NCBI RefSeq assembly: GCF_004342665.1
Contig: NZ_SMBY01000002.1
Location: 310,001-374,000, forward strand
Direction of reading: 5' to 3'
DNA from: Samsonia erythrinae
GTDB taxonomy: Bacteria; Pseudomonadota; Gammaproteobacteria; Enterobacterales; Enterobacteriaceae
DNA length: 64,000 nt
The notes below the pieces were generated by a model. That model did not search any database, had not been told where the DNA came from, and was given only the letters and a program-made list of their open reading frames with translations. Position 1 is the stretch's first letter. Each line of letters opens with the position of its first letter. The translations under genes and the position numbers were made by a program. This document shows positions 53,388 to 62,730 of this stretch, piece by piece.

Positions 53388-53416
53388 ACGTCATAAAACT
53401 GACGCCCCACTGACAC
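53388..53416 (+). promoter_or_regulatory. Candidate PhoB box of the glycerophosphodiester operon
   Basis: Three 7-bp units spaced exactly 11 bp apart (ACGTCAT at 53388, CTGACGC at 53399, CTGACAC at 53410) resemble the PhoB direct repeat CTGTCAY with A/T-rich or C-rich 4-bp linkers. TAGGGT at 53427-53432 could be the -10 box, and the first ATG is at 53470. E. coli ugp is PhoB-regulated, so the site and the gene content support each other. Confidence 0.55.
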
Positions 53417-53469
53417 ACTCGCACTCTAGGGTATGGCCTCTGTATTTCATACTGAGTGACCGTTGAGTT

Positions 53470-54342
53470 ATGCGTGCAAAATGTTTTCCCTATCTGGTGC
53501 TGTTGCCGACATTGGTTTTTCTGCTTGCCTTTACCTACTTTCCCTTATTGCGTTCGGCTATCGACAGCCTGTATGACACCCGCTTAAACGCGGATGCTCC
53601 CTTGTTTGTGGGGATGGACAATTTTGTACGTCTGGTACAGGACGCCGTGTTCTGGCAGGCCTTGCGCAATAACGTGCTGTATATCCTGCTGACGGTCGTG
53701 CCCGGCGTCATACTGGCGCTGCTGTTGGCGGTGTTGCTCTGTGAAAACACGCATGTTAACCGCTGGCTGCGCACCGCCTTTTTCTTCCCGATGATCATTC
53801 CGCTGGTGAGCGCCGCGACGCTGTGGCTGTTCATCTTTATGCCGGGGTTGGGGCTGCTGGATTACTATCTGGCGAAAGTGTTCGGCCCCATGAACAACAA
53901 TTATCTCGGCATGAGCGACAGCGCGCTGGTGGCCGTGAGCATCATCGGCATCTGGAAATTTGCCGGTTACTACATGCTGTTTTTCCTTGCCGGCCTGCAA
54001 GCGATTTCCGCTTCCTCTCGTGAAGCCGCGCTCATGGAAGGGGCGTCGCGACGCCAGGTGTTTTTCTACGTCACCTTGCCATTGCTGCGACCGACCATCG
54101 CCTTTGTGGTGACCATTGCTTTCATCTATGCAATCACTCAAATCGACCATGTGGCCGTCATGACTCGCGGCGGGCCGAACAATGCCACGACCGTGTTGCT
54201 CTATTACATCCAGAATCTGGCGAATGACACGCACGATCTGGGTAAAGCCTCTGCCGCCACCTTCCTGACGCTGGCAATGCTGTTTGTGTTCTCCATGTTG
54301 AATCTGAAAGTGTTGGAAAAGGGGGCGCACTATGAGCGCTGA
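53470..54342 (+). CDS. ABC transporter permease, UgpA-like
   Basis: The 290-residue permease of the MalF/UgpA type has six predicted membrane segments and the EAA loop EAALMEGASRRQVFFYVTLPLL (about 183-204) that contacts the ATPase. It is the first of five genes and overlaps the next permease by 11 bp. The presence of GpdQ and a UgpB-like binding protein in the operon suggests glycerol-3-phosphate or glycerophosphodiester uptake. Confidence 0.87.
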   Translation: MRAKCFPYLVLLPTLVFLLAFTYFPLLRSAIDSLYDTRLNADAPLFVGMDNFVRLVQDAVFWQALRNNVLYILLTVVPGVILALLLAVLLCENTHVNRWLRTAFFFPMIIPLVSAATLWLFIFMPGLGLLDYYLAKVFGPMNNNYLGMSDSALVAVSIIGIWKFAGYYMLFFLAGLQAISASSREAALMEGASRRQVFFYVTLPLLRPTIAFVVTIAFIYAITQIDHVAVMTRGGPNNATTVLLYYIQNLANDTHDLGKASAATFLTLAMLFVFSMLNLKVLEKGAHYER

Positions 54343-55222
54343 AAATCAATATATTGCCTATCAAGGCCCGGAAAGCCGAAGCCGTGTCAGCCATCACCCT
54401 CTGCGTGTTACAACGCGGTTCACGCTGCCGCTGCTGTTGATTTGCGCCGCGTTACTGTGGATCAGCCCGTTTATCTGGATGTTGTCTTCTTCCGTCAGCA
54501 CCAGCAGTTTCGGTACGGACATGGCATCGCTGCTGCCGCGCTTCCCCCTGACGCTGGATAATTTCCGCGACGCGTGGGACAGCGCCGACTGGCTGCGGCT
54601 CTACGCCAATACGATCTTCTTTGCGATCGGCACGTTTTTGGTGCAGTTAGTGACGATCACCACAGCGGGCTACATTTTCGCCTATCACGAGTTTCGCGGT
54701 AAAACGCTGCTGTTCTACCTCTTGCTGATCCAACTGATGATCATGCCCGTCGTCATGATGGTGCCGAACATGATGACGCTGAAACAGCTGGGTCTGCTTA
54801 ACACGCTGACCGGCGTGATGATGCCGTATTTCGCTTCGGCGTTTGGCGTATTCCTGATGCGTCAGGCATTTCTCAATATTGCCAAAGAGATTGAAGAGGC
54901 GGCATTGATGGAAGGGTGCCGCTGGTGGCAGGTGGTGTTCCACGTCCTTATTCCCATGACCTGGCCGTCCATTCTGGCTTTTGCCACGGTCAGTATCACT
55001 TATCACTGGAACGAATATCTCTGGCCGCTGATGGTACTCAACGATCCGGATAAACAGGTGCTCACTATCGGGCTGGTGTCATTCGCCATGGGGGCGGAGT
55101 CCGGCGGACAGTGGGGATTGATCTGCGCGGGGACGCTACTGGTGTGCCTGCCGCTGATGGTGGCCTTTGTGGCGTTTCAGAAGCAGTTCCTGAGCAGCTT
55201 CGGTTTTTCAGGCATTAAGTAA
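54332..55222 (+). CDS. ABC transporter permease, UgpE-like
   Basis: The 296-residue MalG/UgpE-type permease has six membrane segments and the EAA loop [20 protein letters not shown] (about 188-207). The ATG at 54332 overlaps the UgpA-like gene by 11 bp, which implies coupled translation and an obligate heterodimer. gpdQ follows after 37 bp. Confidence 0.87.
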   Translation: MSAENQYIAYQGPESRSRVSHHPLRVTTRFTLPLLLICAALLWISPFIWMLSSSVSTSSFGTDMASLLPRFPLTLDNFRDAWDSADWLRLYANTIFFAIGTFLVQLVTITTAGYIFAYHEFRGKTLLFYLLLIQLMIMPVVMMVPNMMTLKQLGLLNTLTGVMMPYFASAFGVFLMRQAFLNIAKEIEEAALMEGCRWWQVVFHVLIPMTWPSILAFATVSITYHWNEYLWPLMVLNDPDKQVLTIGLVSFAMGAESGGQWGLICAGTLLVCLPLMVAFVAFQKQFLSSFGFSGIK

Positions 55223-55259
55223 ATCCGCCAATGGGCGAATAATGATAGAGGTGGTTGTT

Positions 55260-56084
55260 ATGTTGTTGGCACAGATTTCCGATCTGCATTTTCGCAGTGA
55301 GGGTCGAAAACTTTATGAATTTATTGATGTTAACGGGGAAAATGCCAAATTTATCAATCAATTGAATGCGCTGAGAGAACGGCCTGACGCGGTGGTGATT
55401 AGCGGTGATATCGTGAACTGCGGACGCCCTCAGGAGTATCAGGTCGCGCAGCGCGTGTTACGGATGCTGGATTACCCGCTGTATGTGATCCCGGGTAATC
55501 ATGATGACAAACAGCATTTCCTCAATGCGATGCGCCCGCTTTGTCCGCAATTGGGTGAGGATCCGGAAAATATCCGTTACGCGGTAGATCTTTTTCCCAT
55601 GCGTCTGTTATTTATCGACACCAGTCTGGCCGGGCAGTCAAAAGGCTGGCTGACGCCCGCCACGCTGAACTGGCTGGAGCAGCAATTGCAGGCGCATTCG
55701 ACGCGTGAAACCGCGCTGTTCATGCACCACCCGCCGCTTCCGCTGGGGTCGGCGCAGATGGATCCCATCGCCTGTGAAAACGGCCACGAACTGCTGATGC
55801 TGATTGAGCGTTTTCCGCAGCTGACGCGCATCTTCTGCGGCCATACGCACCGCCTGATCGTGACGCAATACCGCCAGGCGATCATCGCCACGGTGCCGGG
55901 CACCGTACATCAGGTGCCGTATTTTCATCATGATGACGCACCTTACTACAATCTGGAACCGGTCAGTATGGTGATGCACCGCTATGTGCCTGTGACGGGG
56001 CTGGTCAGCTACTGTCAGCCGGTTGCGCCGCACGATAGTTCTTACCTCTATGATCCGCGGATCAGTTGCCCGGTGGATGCGTAA
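55260..56084 (+). CDS. gpdQ: Glycerophosphodiesterase GpdQ (binuclear metallophosphoesterase)
   Basis: The 274-residue protein has the length of Klebsiella (Enterobacter) aerogenes GpdQ. All binuclear-site ligands fall at the same residue numbers: Asp8, His10, Asp50, Asn80, His156, His195 and His197 (SDLH, SGDIVN, PGNHDD, FMHHPP, CGHTHR). GpdQ cleaves glycerophosphodiesters to glycerol-3-phosphate and an alcohol. ATG 55260 with GAGG at about 55247 was chosen over ATG 55242. Its stop overlaps the ATPase start (TAATG). There is no signal peptide, so it acts on imported substrate. Confidence 0.92.
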   Translation: MLLAQISDLHFRSEGRKLYEFIDVNGENAKFINQLNALRERPDAVVISGDIVNCGRPQEYQVAQRVLRMLDYPLYVIPGNHDDKQHFLNAMRPLCPQLGEDPENIRYAVDLFPMRLLFIDTSLAGQSKGWLTPATLNWLEQQLQAHSTRETALFMHHPPLPLGSAQMDPIACENGHELLMLIERFPQLTRIFCGHTHRLIVTQYRQAIIATVPGTVHQVPYFHHDDAPYYNLEPVSMVMHRYVPVTGLVSYCQPVAPHDSSYLYDPRISCPVDA

Positions 56085-57160
56085 TGGCTGTGATTCAATT
56101 ACGCAATATCAGCAAACGCTTTGAGCACACGCAGGCGGTGGCGTCGATCTCTTTAGATATCGCCGACGGCGAATTTCTGGTGCTGGTCGGGCCGTCCGGC
56201 TGCGGTAAAAGTACGCTACTGCGTATGTTGGCCGGGCTGGAGAGCGTGAGCGATGGGCAAATCCTGTTGGATGAAAATGACATTACGACCTGGAGTCCGA
56301 AACAGCGAAATTTCTCGATGATTTTCCAGAATTACGCGCTGTTTCCTCACCTGACGGTCGAACAGAACATCACCTTTGGCATGCGGATGCGCGGCGAGCC
56401 AAAGGCCGAATATCCACAGCGCGTGCAGCGCGTCGCCAACCTTCTCCAGCTTGAGCCGCTACTCAAGCGTAAACCGGGAAAGCTGTCCGGCGGACAACGC
56501 CAGCGTGTGGCGATGGCGCGTGCGATCGTGCGCGATCCGCATCTGTTTTTGATGGATGAACCGCTGTCGAATCTGGATGCCCGCCTGCGCAGCGACGTGC
56601 GCGACGGCATCATGGATCTGCATCGGCAGTTGAAGACCACGACGGTTTACGTGACGCACGATCAGATTGAAGCGATGACGATGGCGGATCGGATCGCCGT
56701 GCTGGATCGCGGCGTGTTGCAACAGGTAGGGACGCCGGAACAGTTGTATTCCCACCCGGCCAATGTGTTTGTCGCCGGTTTTATCGGTACGCCAGCGATG
56801 AATATATTGACGTTGCCCCGTACCGACGGCCATGCGTTCTTACGCGCTTTGCCTGCCGGCGACGCGGCGCATGCGCCGGAGGACGTGCTATTGGGGGTTC
56901 GCCCCGAACATATTACCGAACATGCCGCTTCAGACGGCGATTTATCTCTGCCGGGAACGGTGAAGCAGCGGGAGCTCTTCGGCGCAGAGTATCTGCTCCA
57001 CGTCGAGACTTCACTGGGGACGCTTCGCTACCGTCGCCCTAATCGCGATGGCGTACCGGATATCGGCGCGTCCGTTGTGCTTCATTTTTCACCGCAGGAT
57101 TGTCATTGGTTTTCCGGGCAAACCACCCGTAATTTATTCCAGGAGAAAAGAAATGCGTAA
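56084..57160 (+). CDS. ABC transporter ATP-binding protein, UgpC/MalK-like
   Basis: The 358-residue protein has Walker A GPSGCGKST (about 36-44), signature LSGGQRQRVAMARA, Walker B LFLMDEPLSNLDA, the switch His in VYVTHDQ, and a C-terminal OB-type (TOBE) domain with LLGVRPEHI as in UgpC/MalK. It starts one base inside gpdQ and ends 8 bp inside the binding-protein gene. It energises the two permeases above. Confidence 0.9.
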   Translation: MAVIQLRNISKRFEHTQAVASISLDIADGEFLVLVGPSGCGKSTLLRMLAGLESVSDGQILLDENDITTWSPKQRNFSMIFQNYALFPHLTVEQNITFGMRMRGEPKAEYPQRVQRVANLLQLEPLLKRKPGKLSGGQRQRVAMARAIVRDPHLFLMDEPLSNLDARLRSDVRDGIMDLHRQLKTTTVYVTHDQIEAMTMADRIAVLDRGVLQQVGTPEQLYSHPANVFVAGFIGTPAMNILTLPRTDGHAFLRALPAGDAAHAPEDVLLGVRPEHITEHAASDGDLSLPGTVKQRELFGAEYLLHVETSLGTLRYRRPNRDGVPDIGASVVLHFSPQDCHWFSGQTTRNLFQEKRNA

Positions 57161-58460
57161 GCCTCGTATGACGGCGTTGGTCATGGCCTTGCTGATGTCT
57201 GGCCCGGCGTTGGCAAAACAGAGTATTGATTTTATGTTTCCGGCGCCGGTGGATGGCAAGCTGACGATGGAAATGACGCGCATCATCAAAGAGTACAACC
57301 AGTCGCAGGATGAGGTTGAAGTGCGCGGGATCTTCACAGGTAATTACGACACGACGAAAGTGAAGGCTGAAGCGGCGGCAAAAGCGGGCGATCCGCCAGC
57401 GCTGGTCATTATGTCTGCGAACTTTACCGCCGATCTGGTCATCAAGGATGAAATTTTGCCGATGGACGAACTGTTCAAATACGGCAATGAAAAGGCCACC
57501 CCTTTTCTGACGCACAATTTCTGGCCCGCGCTGCACCAGAATGCGCAGGTCATGGGCGTGACCTATGCGATCCCCTTTCATAACTCAACCCCCATCCTTT
57601 ATTACAACGAAGACCTGCTGAAACAGGCTGGCTTTAATGCGCCGCCGAAAAACTGGGATGAGGTGGTTACGGTGGCGAAAAAGCTGACGGACCCGGCAAA
57701 AGGGCAGTGGGGCATCATGATCCCTTCGACGAACGACGACTACGGCGGCTGGATGCTTTCCGCGTTGACGCGCGCCAACGGCGGCAACTATTACAATGCC
57801 GACTACCCGGGAGAGGTGTATTACAACTCGGCCTCGACGAAAGGCGCGCTTCAGTTCTGGCGCGATCTGGTGTATCGCGACAAGGTGATGCCGGAAGGGG
57901 TATTGAACTCTAAGCAGATCAGCGCCGCGTTTTTCTCCGGCAAGCTGGGCATGGCGATGCTGAGTACCGGCGCGCTGGGCTTTATGCGGGAAAACACCAA
58001 GAATTTTCAGCTTGGCGTAGCGATGATGCCGGAAAAAGAGCGTCGTGGTGTCACCATCGGCGGCGCGAGTCTGGTCAGCTTTAAAGGGATTTCCGAAGCC
58101 CAGAAGAAGGCGGCCTGGCAGTTCATGAATTATCTGGTCAGCCCGCAAGTCAGCGGCAGCTGGAGCCGTTTTACCGGCTACTTCGCTCCGCGTATGGCGG
58201 CTTACGATTTACCGGAAATGAAAGACTATCTGGCGAAAGATTCGCGTGCGGCGATTGCGCTCTCGCAGCTTCAATATGCGCATCCGTGGTATGCCACTTA
58301 TGAGACCGTCGCGGTGCGTAAAGCAATGGAGAACCAACTAGCAGCGTTGCTCAACGACCCGACGTTGAGCGTGGATCGGGCGGCGGTCGCTGCGCAGCAG
58401 GAAGCGGATCAGATTATGAAACCGTATGTAGAGAAAACTGCGCTAAGCCTGCCGAAATAG
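57153..58460 (+). CDS. Periplasmic solute-binding protein, UgpB-like
   Basis: The 435-residue family 1 binding protein has a signal peptide (about 1-21, cleavage after GPALA). Segments parallel E. coli UgpB: TGNYDTTKVKAEAAAKAG, PFHNSTPILYYNEDLLKQAG and IGGASLVSFKG. The start at 57153 has AGGAGA at 57141 and overlaps the ATPase gene by 8 bp. The ligand is inferred to be glycerol-3-phosphate or a glycerophosphodiester such as glycerophosphocholine. A terminator follows. Confidence 0.87.
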   Translation: MRKPRMTALVMALLMSGPALAKQSIDFMFPAPVDGKLTMEMTRIIKEYNQSQDEVEVRGIFTGNYDTTKVKAEAAAKAGDPPALVIMSANFTADLVIKDEILPMDELFKYGNEKATPFLTHNFWPALHQNAQVMGVTYAIPFHNSTPILYYNEDLLKQAGFNAPPKNWDEVVTVAKKLTDPAKGQWGIMIPSTNDDYGGWMLSALTRANGGNYYNADYPGEVYYNSASTKGALQFWRDLVYRDKVMPEGVLNSKQISAAFFSGKLGMAMLSTGALGFMRENTKNFQLGVAMMPEKERRGVTIGGASLVSFKGISEAQKKAAWQFMNYLVSPQVSGSWSRFTGYFAPRMAAYDLPEMKDYLAKDSRAAIALSQLQYAHPWYATYETVAVRKAMENQLAALLNDPTLSVDRAAVAAQQEADQIMKPYVEKTALSLPK

Positions 58461-58504
58461 CCTCCGTGCCCTCCGTTCCGTTTTTGTGAATGTCCATCAT
58501 CTTT

Positions 58505-58528
58505 CCCCGGCTCATGCCGGGGTTTTTG
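58505..58528 (+). terminator. Terminator of the ABC/gpdQ operon
   Basis: CCCCGGC and GCCGGGG close a TCAT loop, followed by TTTTTGTTGTT. The remaining gap to 58788 holds a TATGAT hexamer (58638-58643) and a Fur-box-like site. Confidence 0.85.
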
Positions 58529-58665
58529 TTGTTAATGCGTTAAGAATTTATTTTTTCATCATTTTCGTGTTAACGACTCACCGTATGCCAGCTGATTCAG
58601 ATTTCTGAAAAGATATAAAAGCCATGTCGTTATTTTTTATGATAAAGTGTGTGCGATTTTTTAAC

Positions 58666-58684
58666 GCATATCATTATCATTCGC
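58666..58684 (+). promoter_or_regulatory. Fur-box-like site upstream of fhuE
   Basis: GCATATCATTATCATTCGC contains ATCATTATCATT, i.e. GATAAT-type hexamers in reverse orientation; 12 of 19 positions match the consensus. It lies about 25 bp downstream of TATGAT and 100 bp before the fhuE ATG. Confidence 0.5.
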
Positions 58685-58787
58685 GTTTCTTCCTTGCCAG
58701 GGATGTTTTCAGACGCCAGGTCTGATCCTGCGAAGTGATAAAGGGTGATATTGCGCTAATCACACTTATCCCAAAGAGGAGAAATTT

Positions 58788-60995
58788 ATGCCTTTCCAGG
58801 GCAGGAAACATCGTGCCGACAGGCTTATCTCATCCTGCATGAGAAAACCTTCTTCCATTACGCTGCTGACGCTGGCCTTGCCGGCAATGTGCCATTCGGC
58901 ATCGGTTTTCGCTGCGCAACCTACCGACGCGGAGACGCCGGATATCGTTGTGACGGCCAATGCGGATGTGTTAAACGGCGATAAGCAGGATTACAGCGCT
59001 AAAACCACCCGCGCGGCGACGAAAATGCTGATGGCTCCGCGTGATATCCCGCAATCGGTCAGTATCATGACGGAGCAGCGTATACAGGATCAAAATCTAC
59101 AGTCGGTGGGCGAGGTCCTGCGCAATACGACGGGCGTTTCGGCCAGTCTGTTTGATGAACGTTCCAGCTTTTTTTCCCGGGGCTTTTACATCAACAACTA
59201 TATCTTTGATGATATTCCTACCTCGGTCAGCGAAGCCTGGAACTTCGGTGATGCCGATAATGATACGGCAATTTATGATCGTATCGAAATCGTGCGTGGC
59301 GCAACCGGCCTGATGACCGGTGCGGGCAACCCATCGGCATCGGTAAATATGGTGCGTAAACATGCCGATAGCCGTGAATTTACCGGCAACCTCAGCGCCA
59401 GTTATGGTTCGTGGGACAAGCAGCGTTATGTTGCCGATCTGTCTACGCCGCTCAATGAAAACGGCACGGTGCGTGGCCGCGTGGTGGCGGGCTTTCAGGA
59501 CCAGAACAGTTGGCTGGACCGCTACCAAAGAGACAAAAAGTTCTTTTATGGCGTCGTGGACGCGGATATTACCGATAGCACCACTCTGTCGTTGGGGTAC
59601 AGCTATCAGGATAACCATGCTGATAGCGCGACCTGGGGAGGATTGACGCCCTGGTTCAGCAATGGTTCGCGTACGCACTTTAGCCGCAGTATGAACTCCG
59701 CACCGGACTGGACGTACTTTGATTCCGATTCGCGCAAGGTTTTCGCCAATCTTAAGCAGGATTTCGATAACGGATGGGCTTTCCATATTAACGGAATGCA
59801 CGCTGAGTCGACGATGAGCGGCAAGCTATTGTATGTCTCCGGCTTCCCCGACCAAACGACGGGTTTGTTTCCTGAAAAAGTAAACCCCACTGACCCAGAT
59901 CCTGGTTACGGTTCCCGCTATACGGGCGAACGCAAACAGCTGTCGGTCGATAGCTATGCCAGCGGGCCTTTTGAACTGCTGGGCCGTCAGCACGAACTGG
60001 TGGCGGGCGTAAGCTACAGCCGTCAGCACAACAGCTATTATGGCTCCGACGGAGCTGCCGTCAGCAGTGACGCTATCGGTAATTTATACCATTGGAATGG
60101 CAGGGTTGATGAACCCACGTGGACGGGATGGAATCTGCAGTCTGATGACACGGTGCGGCAGAAAGCGGCATACAGCGTGGCGCGTTTCTCATTGGCCGAT
60201 CCGCTCCACCTCATTTTGGGGGCGCGCTATACGCAATGGCAGACCAACGGCAGCTCGGCCGATATGAAAAAAAGCAATCTCACGCCTTATGGCGGGCTGA
60301 TTTATGATATCAACGATGCGCTGTCGGCCTATGCCAGTTACACCTCAATCTTCCAGCCGCAGAACTATCGCGATAGCGATGGTCGCTACCTGTCTCCGGT
60401 CACTGGCAAGAACTACGAAACCGGGCTGAAGGCGGACTGGTTTAACGGTCGCTTAACCACGACGTTTGCCGTGTTCCGTATTGAGCAGGACAATGTGGGC
60501 TCGGCTGACGCAGGCCGCTTTGTCAAGGGCACCAGTGAGCAGGCTTACCATGCTTCTCAAGGGGCGGTGAGCAAAGGGGTCGAGTTTGAATTGAACGGGG
60601 CGGTGACCGATAACCTGCAATTGACCTTTGGCGCTTCGCGCTATGTCGCGCGTGATACCAGCGGTCGCTTCAACAGCAATATGCCGCAGACGCAGTTTAA
60701 GCTTTTCACGCGTTATCAACTGCCCACGTTGCCTGAACTCACCGTTGGCGGCGGGGTCAACTGGCAAAACCGCACGTTCCAGGATGGGGCGGGGCCGCAA
60801 GGCCAGACGCGCATTTTCCAGGGCAGTTATCCGCTGGTCGATCTGTTTGCCCGTTATCAGGTGACAAAACAGCTTGCGGTACAGGCCAATGTCAGAAACC
60901 TGTTTGATCGCACCTACTACACCTGGCTCAGTAACGATTCCGCCACCTACGGCGAGCCGTTAAATTATTCGCTCAACGTGTCGTATAACTTCTGA
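58788..60995 (+). CDS. fhuE: Ferric-coprogen/rhodotorulate receptor FhuE
   Basis: The 735-residue TonB-dependent receptor matches E. coli FhuE through plug and barrel: RDIPQSVSIMTEQRIQDQ, RGATGLMTGAGNPSASVNMV, LADPLHLILGARYT and YTSIFQPQNYRDSDGRYLSP. The signal peptide ends ASVFA-AQP, the TonB box is DIVVTA and the C-terminal residue is Phe (VSYNF). It imports fungal or foreign hydroxamate siderophores. AGAGGAG at about 58775 decides the start at 58788; Met18 is an alternative. Iron control is inferred from the upstream site. Confidence 0.9.
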   Translation: MPFQGRKHRADRLISSCMRKPSSITLLTLALPAMCHSASVFAAQPTDAETPDIVVTANADVLNGDKQDYSAKTTRAATKMLMAPRDIPQSVSIMTEQRIQDQNLQSVGEVLRNTTGVSASLFDERSSFFSRGFYINNYIFDDIPTSVSEAWNFGDADNDTAIYDRIEIVRGATGLMTGAGNPSASVNMVRKHADSREFTGNLSASYGSWDKQRYVADLSTPLNENGTVRGRVVAGFQDQNSWLDRYQRDKKFFYGVVDADITDSTTLSLGYSYQDNHADSATWGGLTPWFSNGSRTHFSRSMNSAPDWTYFDSDSRKVFANLKQDFDNGWAFHINGMHAESTMSGKLLYVSGFPDQTTGLFPEKVNPTDPDPGYGSRYTGERKQLSVDSYASGPFELLGRQHELVAGVSYSRQHNSYYGSDGAAVSSDAIGNLYHWNGRVDEPTWTGWNLQSDDTVRQKAAYSVARFSLADPLHLILGARYTQWQTNGSSADMKKSNLTPYGGLIYDINDALSAYASYTSIFQPQNYRDSDGRYLSPVTGKNYETGLKADWFNGRLTTTFAVFRIEQDNVGSADAGRFVKGTSEQAYHASQGAVSKGVEFELNGAVTDNLQLTFGASRYVARDTSGRFNSNMPQTQFKLFTRYQLPTLPELTVGGGVNWQNRTFQDGAGPQGQTRIFQGSYPLVDLFARYQVTKQLAVQANVRNLFDRTYYTWLSNDSATYGEPLNYSLNVSYNF

Positions 60996-61006
60996 TGTGA
61001 TTGTCT

Positions 61007-61032
61007 CTCCCCCGGCGGTAATGTCGGGGGAG
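61007..61032 (+). terminator. Hairpin after fhuE
   Basis: CTCCCCCG pairs with CGGGGGAG around a 10-nt loop. There is no T-run, so its termination strength is doubtful. It lies between convergent fhuE and the HD-domain gene. Confidence 0.45.
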
Positions 61033-61073
61033 TACGCAGCGCTATTTCTCAATACCCTTGATGTTTTATTCTC

Positions 61074-61682
61074 TTACCGTAGCCAACCTTTGGCGTGGGC
61101 ATCTTCCAGATGCTGTTTCAGGTATCGCCACAGTTCCGGATTGAGATTGGCGATGAAATCCGCCCGGCCAATCACCTGTTCGAGGCGAATACCGTTTTCC
61201 ACCCAGCTTTGCCCGCCGTTGTGCAGGTTCATCAGCATCGGCATGATGCGATCGAGCAGCAGGGCGAATTGGGCGCTGGGCGTTTCGTTGGCCTCGTATT
61301 CTTCCCACAGGGCCTGGAATTGCTGGCGCTGGGGTTCCGGCAGCAGGCCGAAAATCCGCGCGGCGGCGGCGACTTCCTGATCGTGGATGGCAAGACGGGC
61401 GGAGAGATCGTAGACCAGCACATCGCCTGCGTCGATCTCGACGATATCGTGGATCAGCGCCATTTGAATCACTCGCTGAATATCTACCCCTTCACCGGCG
61501 TAGGGCGCCAGCGCCATCGCCGCGACGGCGAAATGCCAGCTGTGTTCGGCAGAATCTTCGTAGCACTCGCTGCCAATGATCTTAGAACGGCGCTGTACGC
61601 TCTTTAGCTTATCAATTTCTATCAGAAAGCCGACAACCTCAGTCAGAGAACCGAAATCCAGAATAGATGGGGCAGATGACAT
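61074..61682 (-). CDS. HD-domain phosphohydrolase (HDDC2/YGK1-like)
   Basis: The 202-residue protein has a metal-dependent HD fold: RRSKIIGSECYEDSAEHSWH (His ligand), ALIHDIVEIDAGDVLVYD (His-Asp pair and second Asp/Glu) and a late Asp in FALLLDRIMPMLMN. Relatives (HDDC2, YGK1) are 5'-deoxynucleotidases. It is not the E. coli YfbR type by sequence. ATG 61682 has AGAGG at good spacing. It stands alone. Confidence 0.82.
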   Translation of the reverse strand: MSSAPSILDFGSLTEVVGFLIEIDKLKSVQRRSKIIGSECYEDSAEHSWHFAVAAMALAPYAGEGVDIQRVIQMALIHDIVEIDAGDVLVYDLSARLAIHDQEVAAAARIFGLLPEPQRQQFQALWEEYEANETPSAQFALLLDRIMPMLMNLHNGGQSWVENGIRLEQVIGRADFIANLNPELWRYLKQHLEDAHAKGWLR

Positions 61683-62037
61683 GAAATACTTACCTCTTGC
61701 AGTTAAAACCAGAGGAAGGGGCAGCGGGCGTCAGTATCGGATAATCGCTAACCCGGATAGCCGATAAAAACGGTAGAGCCCTTCAAAACAGGGGAACATT
61801 GAAGGCGTTTATTGTAGGGGATGTCGTGTGAGATTGACATGCATGATTGTGCGTTCATCCGCCGGATCGCGAGATGCATTTTTTAAGCTTACACGTGTAC
61901 ACTGAAACTGTTCTCGGTTAAAGTGTTCAAAGGTTAGGCTGTGAAGGCGATGGGGCGTTTTCCCGGACGTGAACGCGCGTCTTGCCGCATCGCCAGCCAA
62001 ACCGTGTTTCACCCACTGAACCTGTCCAAGGGTATGT
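61683..62037. promoter_or_regulatory. Intergenic region before trhA with a palindrome
   Basis: The 355 bp between the HD-domain gene and trhA hold no gene I can support. TACACGTGTA at 61890-61899 is a perfect 10-bp palindrome (extending to CTTACACGTGTACAC) and could be an operator. I cannot name the regulator. Confidence 0.35.
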
Positions 62038-62685
62038 ATGTCAAAGAATGCGCAGATGCCGGACTACTCTCTGGCGGAGGAGATTGCGAATAGCATCAGC
62101 CATGGAATCGGCGTGATTTTCGGTATTATCGGTCTGGTGCTGTTGCTGGTGCAGGCGACCAACAATGATGCCGATAGCATCGCGATAACCAGCTACAGTC
62201 TCTATGGCGGCAGTATTATTCTGCTGTTTTTGGCCTCGACGCTGTACCACGCGATCCCGTCGCCGCGTATTAAGCCGTGGCTGAAAAAATTTGACCACTG
62301 CGCTATCTACTTATTAATTGCCGGAACCTATACGCCATTTTTACTGGTAGGGCTGAATTCACCGCTGGCACACGGGCTGATGATCGTGATTTGGAGTATG
62401 GCGCTGCTGGGCGTGATTTTTAAGCTGGCGTTTGCCCACCGTTTTGAAGCGCTGTCGCTGATCACCTATCTGGTGATGGGATGGTTGTCACTGGTGGTGA
62501 TTTATCAGATGGTGATGAGGCTCTCCGCCGCGAGCGTGACGCTGCTGGCGGTGGGCGGGGTGGTGTATACGCTGGGGGTGATTTTCTATGCCTGTAAACG
62601 CATTCCTTATAACCATGCGATTTGGCATGGCTTTGTGTTAGGCGGCAGCGTCTGCCACTTTCTGGCGATTTACCTTTATCTGTAA
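62038..62685 (+). CDS. trhA: Hemolysin III / PAQR-family membrane protein TrhA (YqfA)
   Basis: The 215-residue protein has seven predicted membrane segments and the PAQR metal-site residues ([55 protein letters not shown]). E. coli YqfA affects membrane energetics and fluidity. ATG 62038 with AAGGG upstream matches the E. coli length. It is convergent with ygfZ, the usual enterobacterial order. Confidence 0.92.
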   Translation: MSKNAQMPDYSLAEEIANSISHGIGVIFGIIGLVLLLVQATNNDADSIAITSYSLYGGSIILLFLASTLYHAIPSPRIKPWLKKFDHCAIYLLIAGTYTPFLLVGLNSPLAHGLMIVIWSMALLGVIFKLAFAHRFEALSLITYLVMGWLSLVVIYQMVMRLSAASVTLLAVGGVVYTLGVIFYACKRIPYNHAIWHGFVLGGSVCHFLAIYLYL

Positions 62686-62730
62686 AACGTATGAACCCGG
62701 TGGGGTTCATACGTGGTTTCACCTGACGGA

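Noticed and set aside
61095-61607. 170-codon plus-strand frame opposite the HD-domain gene
   Set aside because: The minus-strand frame has the HD motif and a ribosome binding site; this one has neither.
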